Source of the DNA: Mrakia gelida
Taxonomy: Eukaryota > Basidiomycota > Tremellomycetes > Cystofilobasidiales > Mrakiaceae
Reading direction: 5' to 3'
Length of the DNA stretch: 64,000 nt
Assembly: GCA_024345305.1 (NCBI GenBank)
Contig: BRON01000005.1
Location: 434,001-498,000, forward strand
Below are positions 45,377 through 55,600 of this stretch, piece by piece. A program made the position numbers and the translations under genes. The notes under the pieces are model-generated. The model did not search any database and was not told the origin of the DNA. It saw only the letters and a list, made by a program, of their open reading frames with translations. Each line of letters begins with the position of its first letter. Position 1 is the first letter of the stretch.

Positions 45377-47410
45377 ATGTCTCTCAAGACTACGGGACCT
45401 TCTCGAATCGCTGGACTCCCTAAACGAGTTGCTCACCTGAGGAAGAACGAGTTTGGACGACCCTCCTTCTATCGAGCGACCTATCCTCCTTCCCCTCGCC
45501 CTCCGACAACCTCAACTACAACATCCCCTTCCCCATCCCCGGCCCCAACACCTTCCCCTTCCTCTACTACCTCCTCCTCTTCCCTTCCTACCTCCACCAA
45601 AGCTCGCCTGGCTGTTGGCCTTCCTCCTCGAAGCGTCTCTCCTCATCCGAGGCAACCCGACGTCTCAGAGAGGCCGTTTCAACCTTCAAGGAAATCCCAT
45701 CAACAGAGTAGACTCGTATTCGATACAGGAGCCTTCGGAATCCCAAAGAGCGGGAGTGGAACAGGAGCAGCCTTAGAGATCGGGATGGGCAGGCTGGGTT
45801 TGGGAGGAGGAGGAGCCGCTTCTCAAGGAGGAGGTTGTGGTGGAGCGAGGACTTCGTCGTCCTCCTCTTCAACGGGGGAGGACGTCTGCGAGAGGGTCGG
45901 AGAGGACGCCTACTTCAGGAAGGGAGATGCTATAGGGATCGCAGATGGGGTAGGAGGATGGAAAGCGAAGCAGTTGCCTGGAGCTGATGCTGGTTCGTCC
46001 CTCTCACCTCCCTCCTCACCTTCCCTTGCCTCCTTCTGCTTTCGGCGCTGCTCGGTTGGTCTCTTCCCAAGCTCACCATCTTCCTCCCCCTCTATCTCTC
46101 CCCTCCGTCCCCACGTCACCTCCACCTCGCTCTACCAGGTCGATTCTCCGCCCTCCTCATGTCAACCATCTCGGACGAACTTCCGTCAGGTCGACGAGCG
46201 CTCTCGACCTCCCTCGATTCGGTCAACTTCCGAGACGCCGTCGAGGAGGTCGTTCGTTTGGAGATCAGTCCCGTGGAGATCATGCAGAGAGGGTTCGAGA
46301 AGTGTCTTGAGAAGGCTGGGATGGAGGTTCGTCTTTCTTTCACTCTCTATCTCTCTCTCCCTCGCCCGACTCCTCGAGACGAGCTCGCACTGACGGTGAA
46401 TGCTTGTTTGGTTTCTCTCGCTTCCTTTCTCGTTCTTGCAGGGTCTCCAAGGTTCTTCGACGGCTCTACTTGCTCTTCTTCGGAGTAGGGGAGAGAAGGA
46501 CGTGTTGAGGATAGCGAACGTCGGGGATTGTTGCCTGACGGTCGTGAGAAAAGGGAGCATCATCTTCCAGGTTCGTCCCCTTCCCTCCTCCCTCCCTTCC
46601 TCCTTCCTCGGAAGGCTGCCGAGCCTGCTCGCTCCACCTCTCACCGCACCTCTTACTGACATCCCGCTCTCTGTCTTCTTGCATCTTCGTCCACAGACGG
46701 AAGAAATGCAGCACCGAGTTCGTCCTCGCCCTCGTGTTCACCTCTCTCTTCTTCGACCCGCGACTGAAGCTGACCTCCTATCCATCCCTCCCTTCTTCCC
46801 GCACCTTCCCGATTTCAGTTCAACTGCCCTTATCAGCTCGGCACGCATGAGTTCTCCTCCGTCCCAGCTGCCGACGCGAAGGTCTACGACGTGGCGGTCG
46901 AGAAGGACGACGTGATCGTCCTCTGTTCGGATGGACTCGTCGACAACCTCGTTCGTCCCTTTCTCGCTCTCTTCTCCTGCTCGTTCGCAGCAATCTCTCA
47001 CCTCGCGCCTCTCGACCCTCGCTGATCTTCCCTCCCTATCATTTCGGTCCTCCCTGCAGTTCGACGAAGAGATGCTCGAAGAGATCAAAGCCTTCTCCGG
47101 ATCAGCCCCGACTCCTCGCTCGCCTCAACGGATCAGCGAAGCGCTTTGCTCGAGAGCGAAGGCTATGTCGGAGAATAGGAAGGATAAGGGTCCGTTTGGA
47201 GAGAAGGCGAAGGTGTCGGGGTTGAATCATGTGGGAGGGAAGAGAGATGGTGAGTCTCGTTTTCGTTTTCGCTTCCTTCGTTTCGTCTTCGAGCTCGACG
47301 CGTTCGGACGTTCACTTCACTCGAGCTGACCGAACCTCCGTTCTTGATATTCTTCCCTTACAGACATTTCGGTTATCGTCGCCATCGTCGGAGATCCAAC
47401 CCACTCCTAG
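45377..47410 (+). CDS. PTC7: PP2C-type protein phosphatase, PTC7-like
   Basis: Seven exons (45377-45992, 46139-46326, 46442-46570, 46697-46717, 46819-46950, 47060-47249, 47364-47410) give about 440 residues. Residues 1-40 are basic and hydroxylated (TGPSRIAGLPKRVAHLRKN), compatible with mitochondrial targeting. The PP2C core has GEDAYF and GIADGVGGW, the metal-binding Asp pair of PTC7/PPTC7 phosphatases, then GSSTALLALL, RIANVGDCCLTVVRKG, DVIVLCSDGLVDNL and RDDISVIVAIVGD with the last metal Asp. PTC7 acts in mitochondria and in yeast controls coenzyme Q synthesis through Coq7 dephosphorylation. Five of its six introns start with GTTCGT rather than GTGAGT. A Ser/Pro/Gly-rich stretch, 40-190, precedes the core. 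Confidence 0.88.
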
Positions 47411-48267
47411 AACCCTCGTCTCGTCTCGCTCGCCTAGCTCTGTACAACACCTCGTCGCGTCTCTCCTCTCTTGCTTCGGGACTTTACCTTCACCTCCATT
47501 CTCTCTCTTTCTCTACTCTTCTCCGCCTTCACCCCATGTCCTTCCACCCACTCTCAAACCGCTCCTCAACCTTCCTCATTCTCCCTCTTCGTCTTCGTCT
47601 TTTCGTCTCTTCGTCTTCGTCCCTCTCCTTTCCTTTTCTACCTCTCTTTGTACCCCTCTTCTCTGCAGGCCCTACTTTCCCTCCTTCTCTTCTTGACTTT
47701 TTACGACCTTTACGAACTACACACACAAAAAAGCCCCTTGGTTTATTCCTTCTAGCTGCAGTATGATCTTCTTCTTTCTTTCTTCGACGGACGACGCGTG
47801 CGAGCTGAGCGACGAACGACCTTCCGTCTCTTTATCCTTCCTTTCACCAGTGAGGTCCACCCGCCCAGTCAGTATCCACCTCCAGCCCATCCTCTACGAC
47901 CTTGCCTCCGCTTGAAGCGAGAATGTTGACTGACGTCTCCCTCTTACGGTAGCCCCTGTCGTCCCTCTCGTTCGTGTTTGAACTTCGCCCTCGCGCTCTC
48001 TTCTCTCCTTCAACCAACTCCGACCCCACCACTCTCTTTCTCCTTCCCCTTCCCTTTCCTGCTTCCTTCTCGAGCTCACCAACACCTTCCATTAAAGCTC
48101 ACCATCATAGGGTCAGTAGTCTCCTCTCCCTTTCCACCCTCGCACGCGAAAGAGCGGCAGGGTCTCTCCTCCACCACCTCCTCTCTAACTCCCCCCTTCT
48201 CTCCTTCGCTTGCCTCAGTTCCAATCAGTCCTCCTACTACGACAGGGACCGCCAGTACCGCTCGAGA
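47411..48267. other. Tandem intergenic region with TTCGTC-rich tract
   Basis: About 857 bp. Just after the phosphatase gene is a long pyrimidine tract with repeated TCTTCGTCTTCG units (about 47580-47640). A likely leader intron of the next gene runs from about 48111 (GTCAGT) to a CAG ending near 48219. The next gene's frame stays open through the second leader exon, so its start could be upstream of 48268. Confidence 0.45.
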
Positions 48268-50171
48268 ATGTACCCAGGCGAATACCCTTACCCTCGCGGC
48301 GGTGCTTCGAACTATGGGTGAGTCCTCAAACACTCTCTCTCTCTCTTCGACGAAACGAAACGAGAGCTCACCCGCCCAACTCTTCCCTCCCTCAGCTACC
48401 CTGGTCAGGAAGGCTACGGCGGCAGCTTCGGAGGCTACGGAGCTGGATACGCTCAAGATCCTTACTACCAAGAACCTTACATGGGCGGGTTCGGAGGCGC
48501 TGGATTTGGATATGGAGGGATGGCAGGGGGGTGGGACCCAAGGCGAGTGTCGTCGGTTGAGTCGGCTCGACGACTCTCGACGAAGCTGACCTTTCGTTAC
48601 ACTTGCTGGGATGACTATCAGACTCGACTACACCTACGACGTTCCACCTGTTTCGTGGATGCCTCAGCAGGGGTGGGGAGCGTACGATGTGAGCATCTCA
48701 TCGACATCGAAGCGAGCGAGGGAGGAGCGGCGAAACGAGAGCTGACGGATCGATCTCTCTCTCTCTTTTTGGGGGTTGCGGTCAACAGTTCGCTCGAGCT
48801 CAAGGAGGACGAGGGATCGAACGAGGATTCTTTGATGATTTCCAGGCCAACATGAGCTCTTGTGAGTGCCGCGACCGGCAGGAAGGGACGGAGAGAAAGT
48901 GGGAGATGACGCTGACCTTTCTTCGTTCCGCCTCATCCGACGCTCAGGGTTCGACAACTACCAGAACGACGAGATCTACGCTCGAAGAGCTCATAGGAAC
49001 GTTTACATGGTGCAGGAGTGAGTCTTCTCCTCATCCTTTTCTTCTCCGCGAGTCCGAGCTCGATCTGACGAGTTTGTTGTTTCGCGTTCCAGCTACGGTG
49101 CTCGAACTCGAGAGCTCGGAGCCGCGGCTGCCTACGAGGCTTACCTCAAGTGGGATAGAGCTCAGTATGAGAGGAGCTGGGGGAGGCGAGGGACGGAGGG
49201 GAGGGAGGGGTTGATGGGGTTCGCTTTGGAGAAGGTGAGTCGACGCGTCGCGTTTCAGTTCCACGCTCGCTTTCGCCCCCGTCTCCTCACTGACTTCTCC
49301 TCTTGGTCGGGATAATGTTCAGCTCACCGACTTGCTGACCGATTGGACCTCGACTTCCGACGACGAGAGAAGGTCCTTCGATACGCCACGGCCACAGCCA
49401 GCAATCTCTGGAACGAGGTTGGTCGTCTTTCGTCTCCCTTCCCTTCTTCCCTCCTCCTCTTCTCCGTTTTTCCCACTGACCTTTCTTTCGGCCTCCGACT
49501 TGAATCCTGCAGCAATGGGACGACTACTCCGACTACCGCGACTACGGCGGAGGCTCTCGACGACTTGCCATCGGAATGGGATCAGGAGGACTCGGTCGAC
49601 GAGGCTCGTTCGGTTACGGAGGACGAGACCCTTACCTCGATGGACCGAGAGGGAGGAGAAGAAGTTTCGATGACGGCTGCGTCGGAGGTGGGTCTATGGG
49701 TATGATCGGACCTGGTGGTGGAGGGATGATGGGCGGTGGTGGAGGGATGGGGATGGGAATGATGGGAGGAGGAGGAGGAGCGATGGGTGGAGGATACGGG
49801 ATGGGCATGATGCCTGGAGGTGTTGGTGGCATGGGTATGGGTGGAGGATATCCCGGTGGTGGAATGTACGAGGATGATTATCGGAGAGGAGGCGGAGGAC
49901 GCGATGGTAATTTATCCATCTCTCGATGCGTCTCGAGTTCTTCTTCTCGTCCACTCTTTACTCGTGTCTCCCCAACATCTTACAGAGAGGCTGATACATT
50001 TGCTGACTTTGGTTTGTCTTTTCTTTGGCTCGACAGGTCCTCTTCAGATCGGATACGGAGGAAGCTACGGTCCCAGAGGAGGTGAGCTCTCGTTTCACGT
50101 CTGCTTCTACTCTCCTCCTTCGAACGACGAGCTGACCGCTCACCCGTCTCCTCTGTATCCCAGGCTGGTAA
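48268..50171 (+). CDS. CipC/DUF3759-like protein with Gly/Met-rich tail
   Basis: About nine exons give around 400 residues. After a Tyr/Gly-rich N-terminus (YPGQEGYGGSFGGYGAGY) is a DUF3759-like core: VYMVQDYGARTRELGAAAA, YEAYLKWDRAQYE, EGLMGFALEKLTDLLTDW and DFRRREKVLRYATATASN. Fungal CipC proteins of this family are small, stress- or antibiotic-induced and of unknown role. Past the core is a 100-residue tail of GGGMGMGMMGG type and the end GGSYGPRGGW. Intron 2 looks like a GC-AG intron starting GCGAGT at 48543. Within the exon starting 49323 the frame must move by one base near 49343-49347 to keep the core; one missing base in the assembly would explain it. Confidence 0.65.
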
Positions 50172-50671
50172 CTTACAACCCATCACACGTTTTAGACGTC
50201 CATGCCTCCCTCTCTCGCTCTTCGCGCGTCGCGCCGTATTTCGTATTCTCGTTCGCTCGTCTCGTCTCACTTTGATCTTCCTTCTCAGTCTTTCTTCATT
50301 CGGTACCCCCTACCTTGCTTGCTACCCTATCCTATCTTCTTGATACCCTTGCCTTTCGCCTTGCTTGTTTTTGCCCTCGTCATGTCTCCTTCACGACTCA
50401 CCTCTGCTTTTGTTCTCGTTCGATGTTTTGATCTTCGATAACAGCAAGCAAATCTGCTCTTCGACTTCTCAAACTCGCTCACTCTCAGGAGCCAACTTCT
50501 ACAGCTGAGAAGCTTGCAATATCAAGCTATTTTCCTCGAAGATACCTCCGACGTGGCACCCAGAAGGAGGAGGGGAGGAGGCTTAATCGAATCGACCTCC
50601 TCCGACCTCACTCCTCCCTCCTAACTTCGACCCACCCCTTCCCTTCCACACCCACGTTTCTCTCTGACATC
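50172..50671. other. Tandem intergenic region
   Basis: 500 bp between the DUF3759 gene and the Rho-GDI gene. The right part is CT-rich with TCCTCCCTCC stretches ahead of the ATG. No gene seen. Confidence 0.45.
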
Positions 50672-52146
50672 ATGTCTCACCAACAGGAGGTACGTCCGAA
50701 CTTCCTCTTTGCTCACTAGTCTTCAAGAGTCGTCCCTTCCCCAGGGAAACCGAGCTCATCAACGAAGGAGATGGCCCGCACTGACCTCGTCTTTCCCTTC
50801 CCATGTCTCTCTCTCCTCGGTGCGCCTTTCCCTCTCCCCAACAGCCCTCTGGAATCAACGACGACGATCTCACTCCTTCCCAGACTGCTGGCTACAAGGT
50901 CGGCCAGGAGAAGACTCTCGCTGAGCTCGCCAACTTGGACGCTGAGGACGAGTCCCTTCAACGTTGGAAGGCATCCCTCGGTCTCGCAGCTGGAGCTTCT
51001 GCTGGAGTTAAGAAGGTGAGTCCTCCTTCGCTGTCATACTCGGGAGACTGGCGAGACTCTCTGAGAAGATGAGGGAGGTCAGGGGCGCTGAAGGAAGGAA
51101 GAGAGAGCCGAGGAGATGGGGAAGGGAGGAAGGACAGCGAAGGTGACGAGAGGTGAAGGCACCGCTCTCGCTTTCGATACGAAGCTCACTTTCTTGCTCG
51201 TATATATTGTGAACAGGTCATCCCCCAAACTCTCTACCTCGAGTCTCCTTCTCTTCACAAGCCTCTCGTTCTGGATCTCACCAACCCCGCTGCCCTCGCC
51301 GACCTCAAGAAGAACCCAAGTTCGTTGGATCTCCCTTGCTTCCTTTCGCTCTACTCTCGAAGCTGACCTGAGCTCTCTCGTTGTGTTTCGTCGAGTAGTC
51401 TCGATCAAGGAGGGAGTTGAGTACTCGGTTGGAGTGTCTTTCCTGTGAGTTCAGCCGGAGACGAGGAAGAGGAGGGAAGGGAAGGGGAAGGGAGGCGCGA
51501 TGAGCTCGTTCCTTCACCCGACCTCTCGATCGCGACGACGAGACGAGGTTGATTTTCGAGAACTGATCTTCTTTCTTCCGTTTCCAGCGTCGAGGGAGCG
51601 ATCGTTAGTGGTCTGCGCTACCTTCACGTCGTTAAGAGGAGTGGACTCAAAGGTGAGTGAGAAACGAACACCAGGCGAGCGGAGGGAGGTGTGAAGAGGC
51701 AAAAAGGGAGAAAACCGACGGAGCAAGAGATCGCTGACTCGTCTTCGATTTGCTATTCTCCCTTCCTGCACCAGTCGACAAGACTGAGAAGATGATTGGA
51801 AGTCACGGACCTCAGGCGGAGCCTCACCGACGAACTGTACGTGTTTTCTTGTCCGGACCCTTCGCGTCGCTGTTCGACTTCAAGCTGACCTGAGCCGACC
51901 TTTCGCTTTGATTCTCTCAGATCTTGGAGGAGGAGTCCCCTTCGGGAATGCTCGCCAGGTCGGGATCTTATCTCGTTCGCTCCAGGTTGACTGATGATGA
52001 CGGGATTGTCTGTGAGTCTCTCCTCGGTCTCTTCGCTCCTTCCCTCTCGAACGAGAGACGCAACTGACCCTCTGAACAAATTTCTTGTTCGATCCCCACT
52101 AGGGCTCGATGCTGAGTGGTACTTTAAGTTGACCAAGGAGTGGTAG
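50672..52146 (+). CDS. RDI1: Rho GDP-dissociation inhibitor
   Basis: Seven short exons give about 195 residues, the normal length of fungal Rho-GDI. The N-terminal arm (DDDLTPSQTAGYKVGQEKTL) should contact the Rho switch regions. The immunoglobulin-like lipid-binding domain carries IKEGVEYSVGVSFLVEGAIV, SGLRYLHVVKRSGLKVDKTE, MIGSHGPQAEPH and the hallmark GMLARSGSYLVRSRLTDDD, closing LDAEWYFKLTKEW. The protein extracts prenylated Rho/Cdc42 from membranes and keeps them GDP-bound in the cytosol. The first exon is only 18 nt (MSHQQE). The order of every conserved block supports the model. Confidence 0.93.
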
Positions 52147-52648
52147 ATGTTGAAACCTCTCGCCAATCAGACGCGTCTCTCTCCTCCGCTCTCGTTCCCA
52201 TTTGCTTTTTTCTCGTTGTTTTTGGCTTCCTCTCTTCGTACAACCTCTCTTTGCTTTCTCTTTTTTCCGCACCTCGTTATACCGCACCTCTCCCTTTGTT
52301 ATCCTTCCTAGCTAGCTCGTCTTGCACTGATGCTATCGCGACTTCCTGACCAACGCGACCTCAGCCCGGTCTCCTTGCCAACGCGAGCTCGGTCGACCCT
52401 CTGGACCTTTTTCTCCTTCCTCAGTCCGATCTAGGCAGAGAACCTGCATGCTCTGGATGTCTACGCATCTGGACTTTTCTTCTACCAAATCTCTATCTCA
52501 GCGCTAGAGCAGGAAGGCTGAAAAAAGCTGACTGACGGCGAGCTCCGGGTGCGCGAGCTCAACTGCAAATCAAGTTGGTCTGCTCAGATTGTTCCACGCC
52601 AGGGCCTCCCTCCAACCAGCTCAACCCTCTTCTTCGGGACCTTTGGCT
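52147..52648. other. Tandem intergenic region
   Basis: About 500 bp between Rho-GDI and the ABC transporter. It contains two GAGCTC-rich strings near 52540-52560. No gene seen. Confidence 0.45.
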
Positions 52649-55600
52649 ATGGGACTGTTCAACTGCCCTCCAGATGAGCTCATCTGGGACGGGATCGACG
52701 TAGGAACCTGCTTCAAGTCGAGGTGAGTTCAGCGCCCGACGAAAGCTCGGACGAAGCTCGCCTTCCTTCTTCCTCCCTCTCCTTCCTTCCCTCTTTCCTT
52801 CTCTTACTTCCGGTTGTTTCTGCTTCGCACGCAGATGAAGAGGTCTTGCTGACTCTTGTTCTCTCTGCTCTGACTTCTACAGAATCATCAACACCCTCCT
52901 TCCCCTCGTGCTCGTCTCTCTTTCCCTCCTCCTCCTCCTTTCGACCTCCCTCGTAGCGGCAATCACCTCGCACTTCTCCCCTCCTCCCATTCAGCTCCCT
53001 ACCGTCGACTTCTCCCCTCCCCTCCCCTCCAACGCTGCCATATCACCCGTCGAACTCGAAAACACCGTCATCCGAGACTCCGCTCTGGCAATCTTCGGAG
53101 AGGACGAGGAGGAAGGACCTTCGACGCTCGAGACTCTCTCAGGATGGACCGTCTTCCTCCTCCAGCTCGTCCTCCTCGGAGTCGAGGTCGCTCGAGGAGT
53201 TCGAACCCCCGAGCTTACCGAAGGATGGGGTGGAGTTGGGTTCTCAGCTTTCCTAGCAGTGCTCAGCGGGTTGGAGGTTGGGGAGTTTGGAGAAAAGGTG
53301 TTTGGGCTGGAGGGAGGAGACGTGTCAGCTCACAGGATCACTCTCCTCACCGTCTACTTCTTCACCACCCTCGTCACCTTCCGGTCTACCCTCATCTCCC
53401 ACGAGCAAGGAGATCTCATCATGGACCCCCTCGCCTCCTCCCTCGTCCTCGCTATCCTCCTCCTCGACATTACAACCCCTTACCGATCCAGCCTCGACGG
53501 AGTCCTCGCCGGTCGCAAAGCCAGAGGTTCAGCCTTCCATCGTCGCAACACCAAGGCATCCTCTTCCATCGGCGCCAACGAAGCTCTCTCTTCCTCTTTC
53601 AGGACTACCACGGAATCGGGAGAGAAGATCAAGGTCGTCAAACCTCCCTCCATCGAAGAACCACTCTCCCTCACCTCCCGTTCGCTCTTCTCGTACCTTC
53701 AACCCCTCATCTGGAAACACTACTGGACGCCTATCGAGGAGAAGGATGTACCTGAGCTGCGAGAGGACGACAGGACGTCCGTCGTTGTCGGTGGGTGGAG
53801 GGAGTTCAGGGAGAGGGAGCGACGAGGGCTGAAGCACCCGGAGGGGGACAAACTGCCGGAGGGGAAGGGGAGCTTGAGTTGGAAGTTGTTGGTGTACTTC
53901 AAGGGGTACTTTGCTCTTCAGACTGTAAGTTTGGCGGTCCTAATAACTTCATGAGGGTGGTGGAATCGCTGGGTTGCCGGTTGAGCTGACCTTGCGTCTC
54001 GCCTCGGCCGTTTCGCTCTCTTCTCTCACAGTTCTGGTCCATGGTCTTTGTCTTCGCCTCCTACCTCGCTCCTCTCACCCTCAAGCTCATCCTCGAGTTC
54101 ATCGCCTATAGGAAACTCTCGATTGCGGACCCTGAGGAGTTCCCTCCTCAACCGAACCATCTCGCTTTTTCTTACGTCGCTTTGATGTTCGTTCTCTTTT
54201 CTCACCTTCATCGCCGACCCTTTCGTGCGATCGTATAAGCTGAACTCAATGTAATTCTCTCCGTGCAGGTTCTTCGGGCAGGTTCGTCGCGCTCTTGACG
54301 TCTAGTTTGATCTACTTGATCCTCGAGCTGACTTCGACGCGTCCTCTAGGTCGTCTCCTCGGTCTCTCACGGCTACGCACTCTGGCTCGGAAGAAGGATC
54401 TGCGTCCGGCTTAGATCTATAATCATCACCGAAGTTTTCACCAAGGTAAGCTGCATTTTTCCGCTGAACTTCTTCCTCCTCCGAACGACGCTCGAAGCCT
54501 GACGCGCTCTCTATCTTCTTCTTCCAGGCGCTTCGACGGACTGATTCCGCTCGAGCGACTAAAGCCCTTACACCCCCAGGAGCTCTCGATCCTCTCAAAG
54601 CTGCTGCCGACCTCATCAACGCTGAACAGGACCAGTCGACCAAGAAGGACGAGGAAGCGAAGGCGCCCGACGCTGCTGAGGACGAGGCGTCCATCGGAAA
54701 GGTTCTTAATTTGGTCTCGGTCGATGCGTTCTCAGTTTCCGAGATTGCTGCCTACCTTCTCTGTGAGTGTACAGTAGCAGCTTTTGTTCTGAAGACGCGC
54801 GCTCGGCCTCGCAAGTTCCAAACTGACGCGTTCTTTTTTTCGGTTTGTTCGACAGACATCTTCCCCGAGTGCCCTCTCTCGATCTGCCTCGCCATCTACT
54901 TCCTCTGGAGGGTGAGTTATATCTTCTCCTCTCTCTTCCGAGAAGGAGAGCACGAGCTGACTCGTTTCACTTCCACAGTTGCTCGGCGTCTCAGCTTTGG
55001 TCGGAGTCGCGACGCTCGTCGCTCTGCTACCTTTGCAGTTCTACTTCGCCAAGCTCTTCGTCACGGTACAGAAGGAGGTGAGCAACGATCTTTCTTCGAA
55101 GCCTCTTCGGCGGCGGAGGGAGGAACGTCCTCGCAGCCAGACGCTGATCCTTTCGCAACATGCCCTCCTTCTTCAAGCTCCTCGTCGCTACCGATGCTCG
55201 ACTTGATCTCGCCACCGAGGTCCTCGCCGCCATTCGGCTCGTCAAGTTCAACTCCTGGGAGTCTCGCTTCTTCGACAAGATGAAGAAGACCAGGAAGACC
55301 GAGTTGAAACTGCTCTCGAGACGATTCGTCGTGTGGACCTTGCAAGTCAGTAAACCTTCTTCTCCTTCGCGTCCGTTTTTTGAGCCGGACTGACTCAATC
55401 TCGTTTTCGTTCTGTAGGGAGTGCTCTCGTGGGGAACTCCAGCCCTCGTCACCGTCGTTACCTTCGGAGTCCACACCAAGTTCTTCAACGCTCCCCTCCC
55501 AACCGAAACCGCTTTTACCGCACTCGCCTTGTTTGGGATGCTCAGGTCGCCTCTCGAGACGATGACCGACATGATCGCCCACGTCCTCGCCGCTCATGTC

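Noticed and set aside
53190..53215. GAGTTCGAACCCCCGAG string resembling a tRNA T-arm
   Set aside because: Lies in the ABC transporter coding frame and has no matching A box or acceptor stem.
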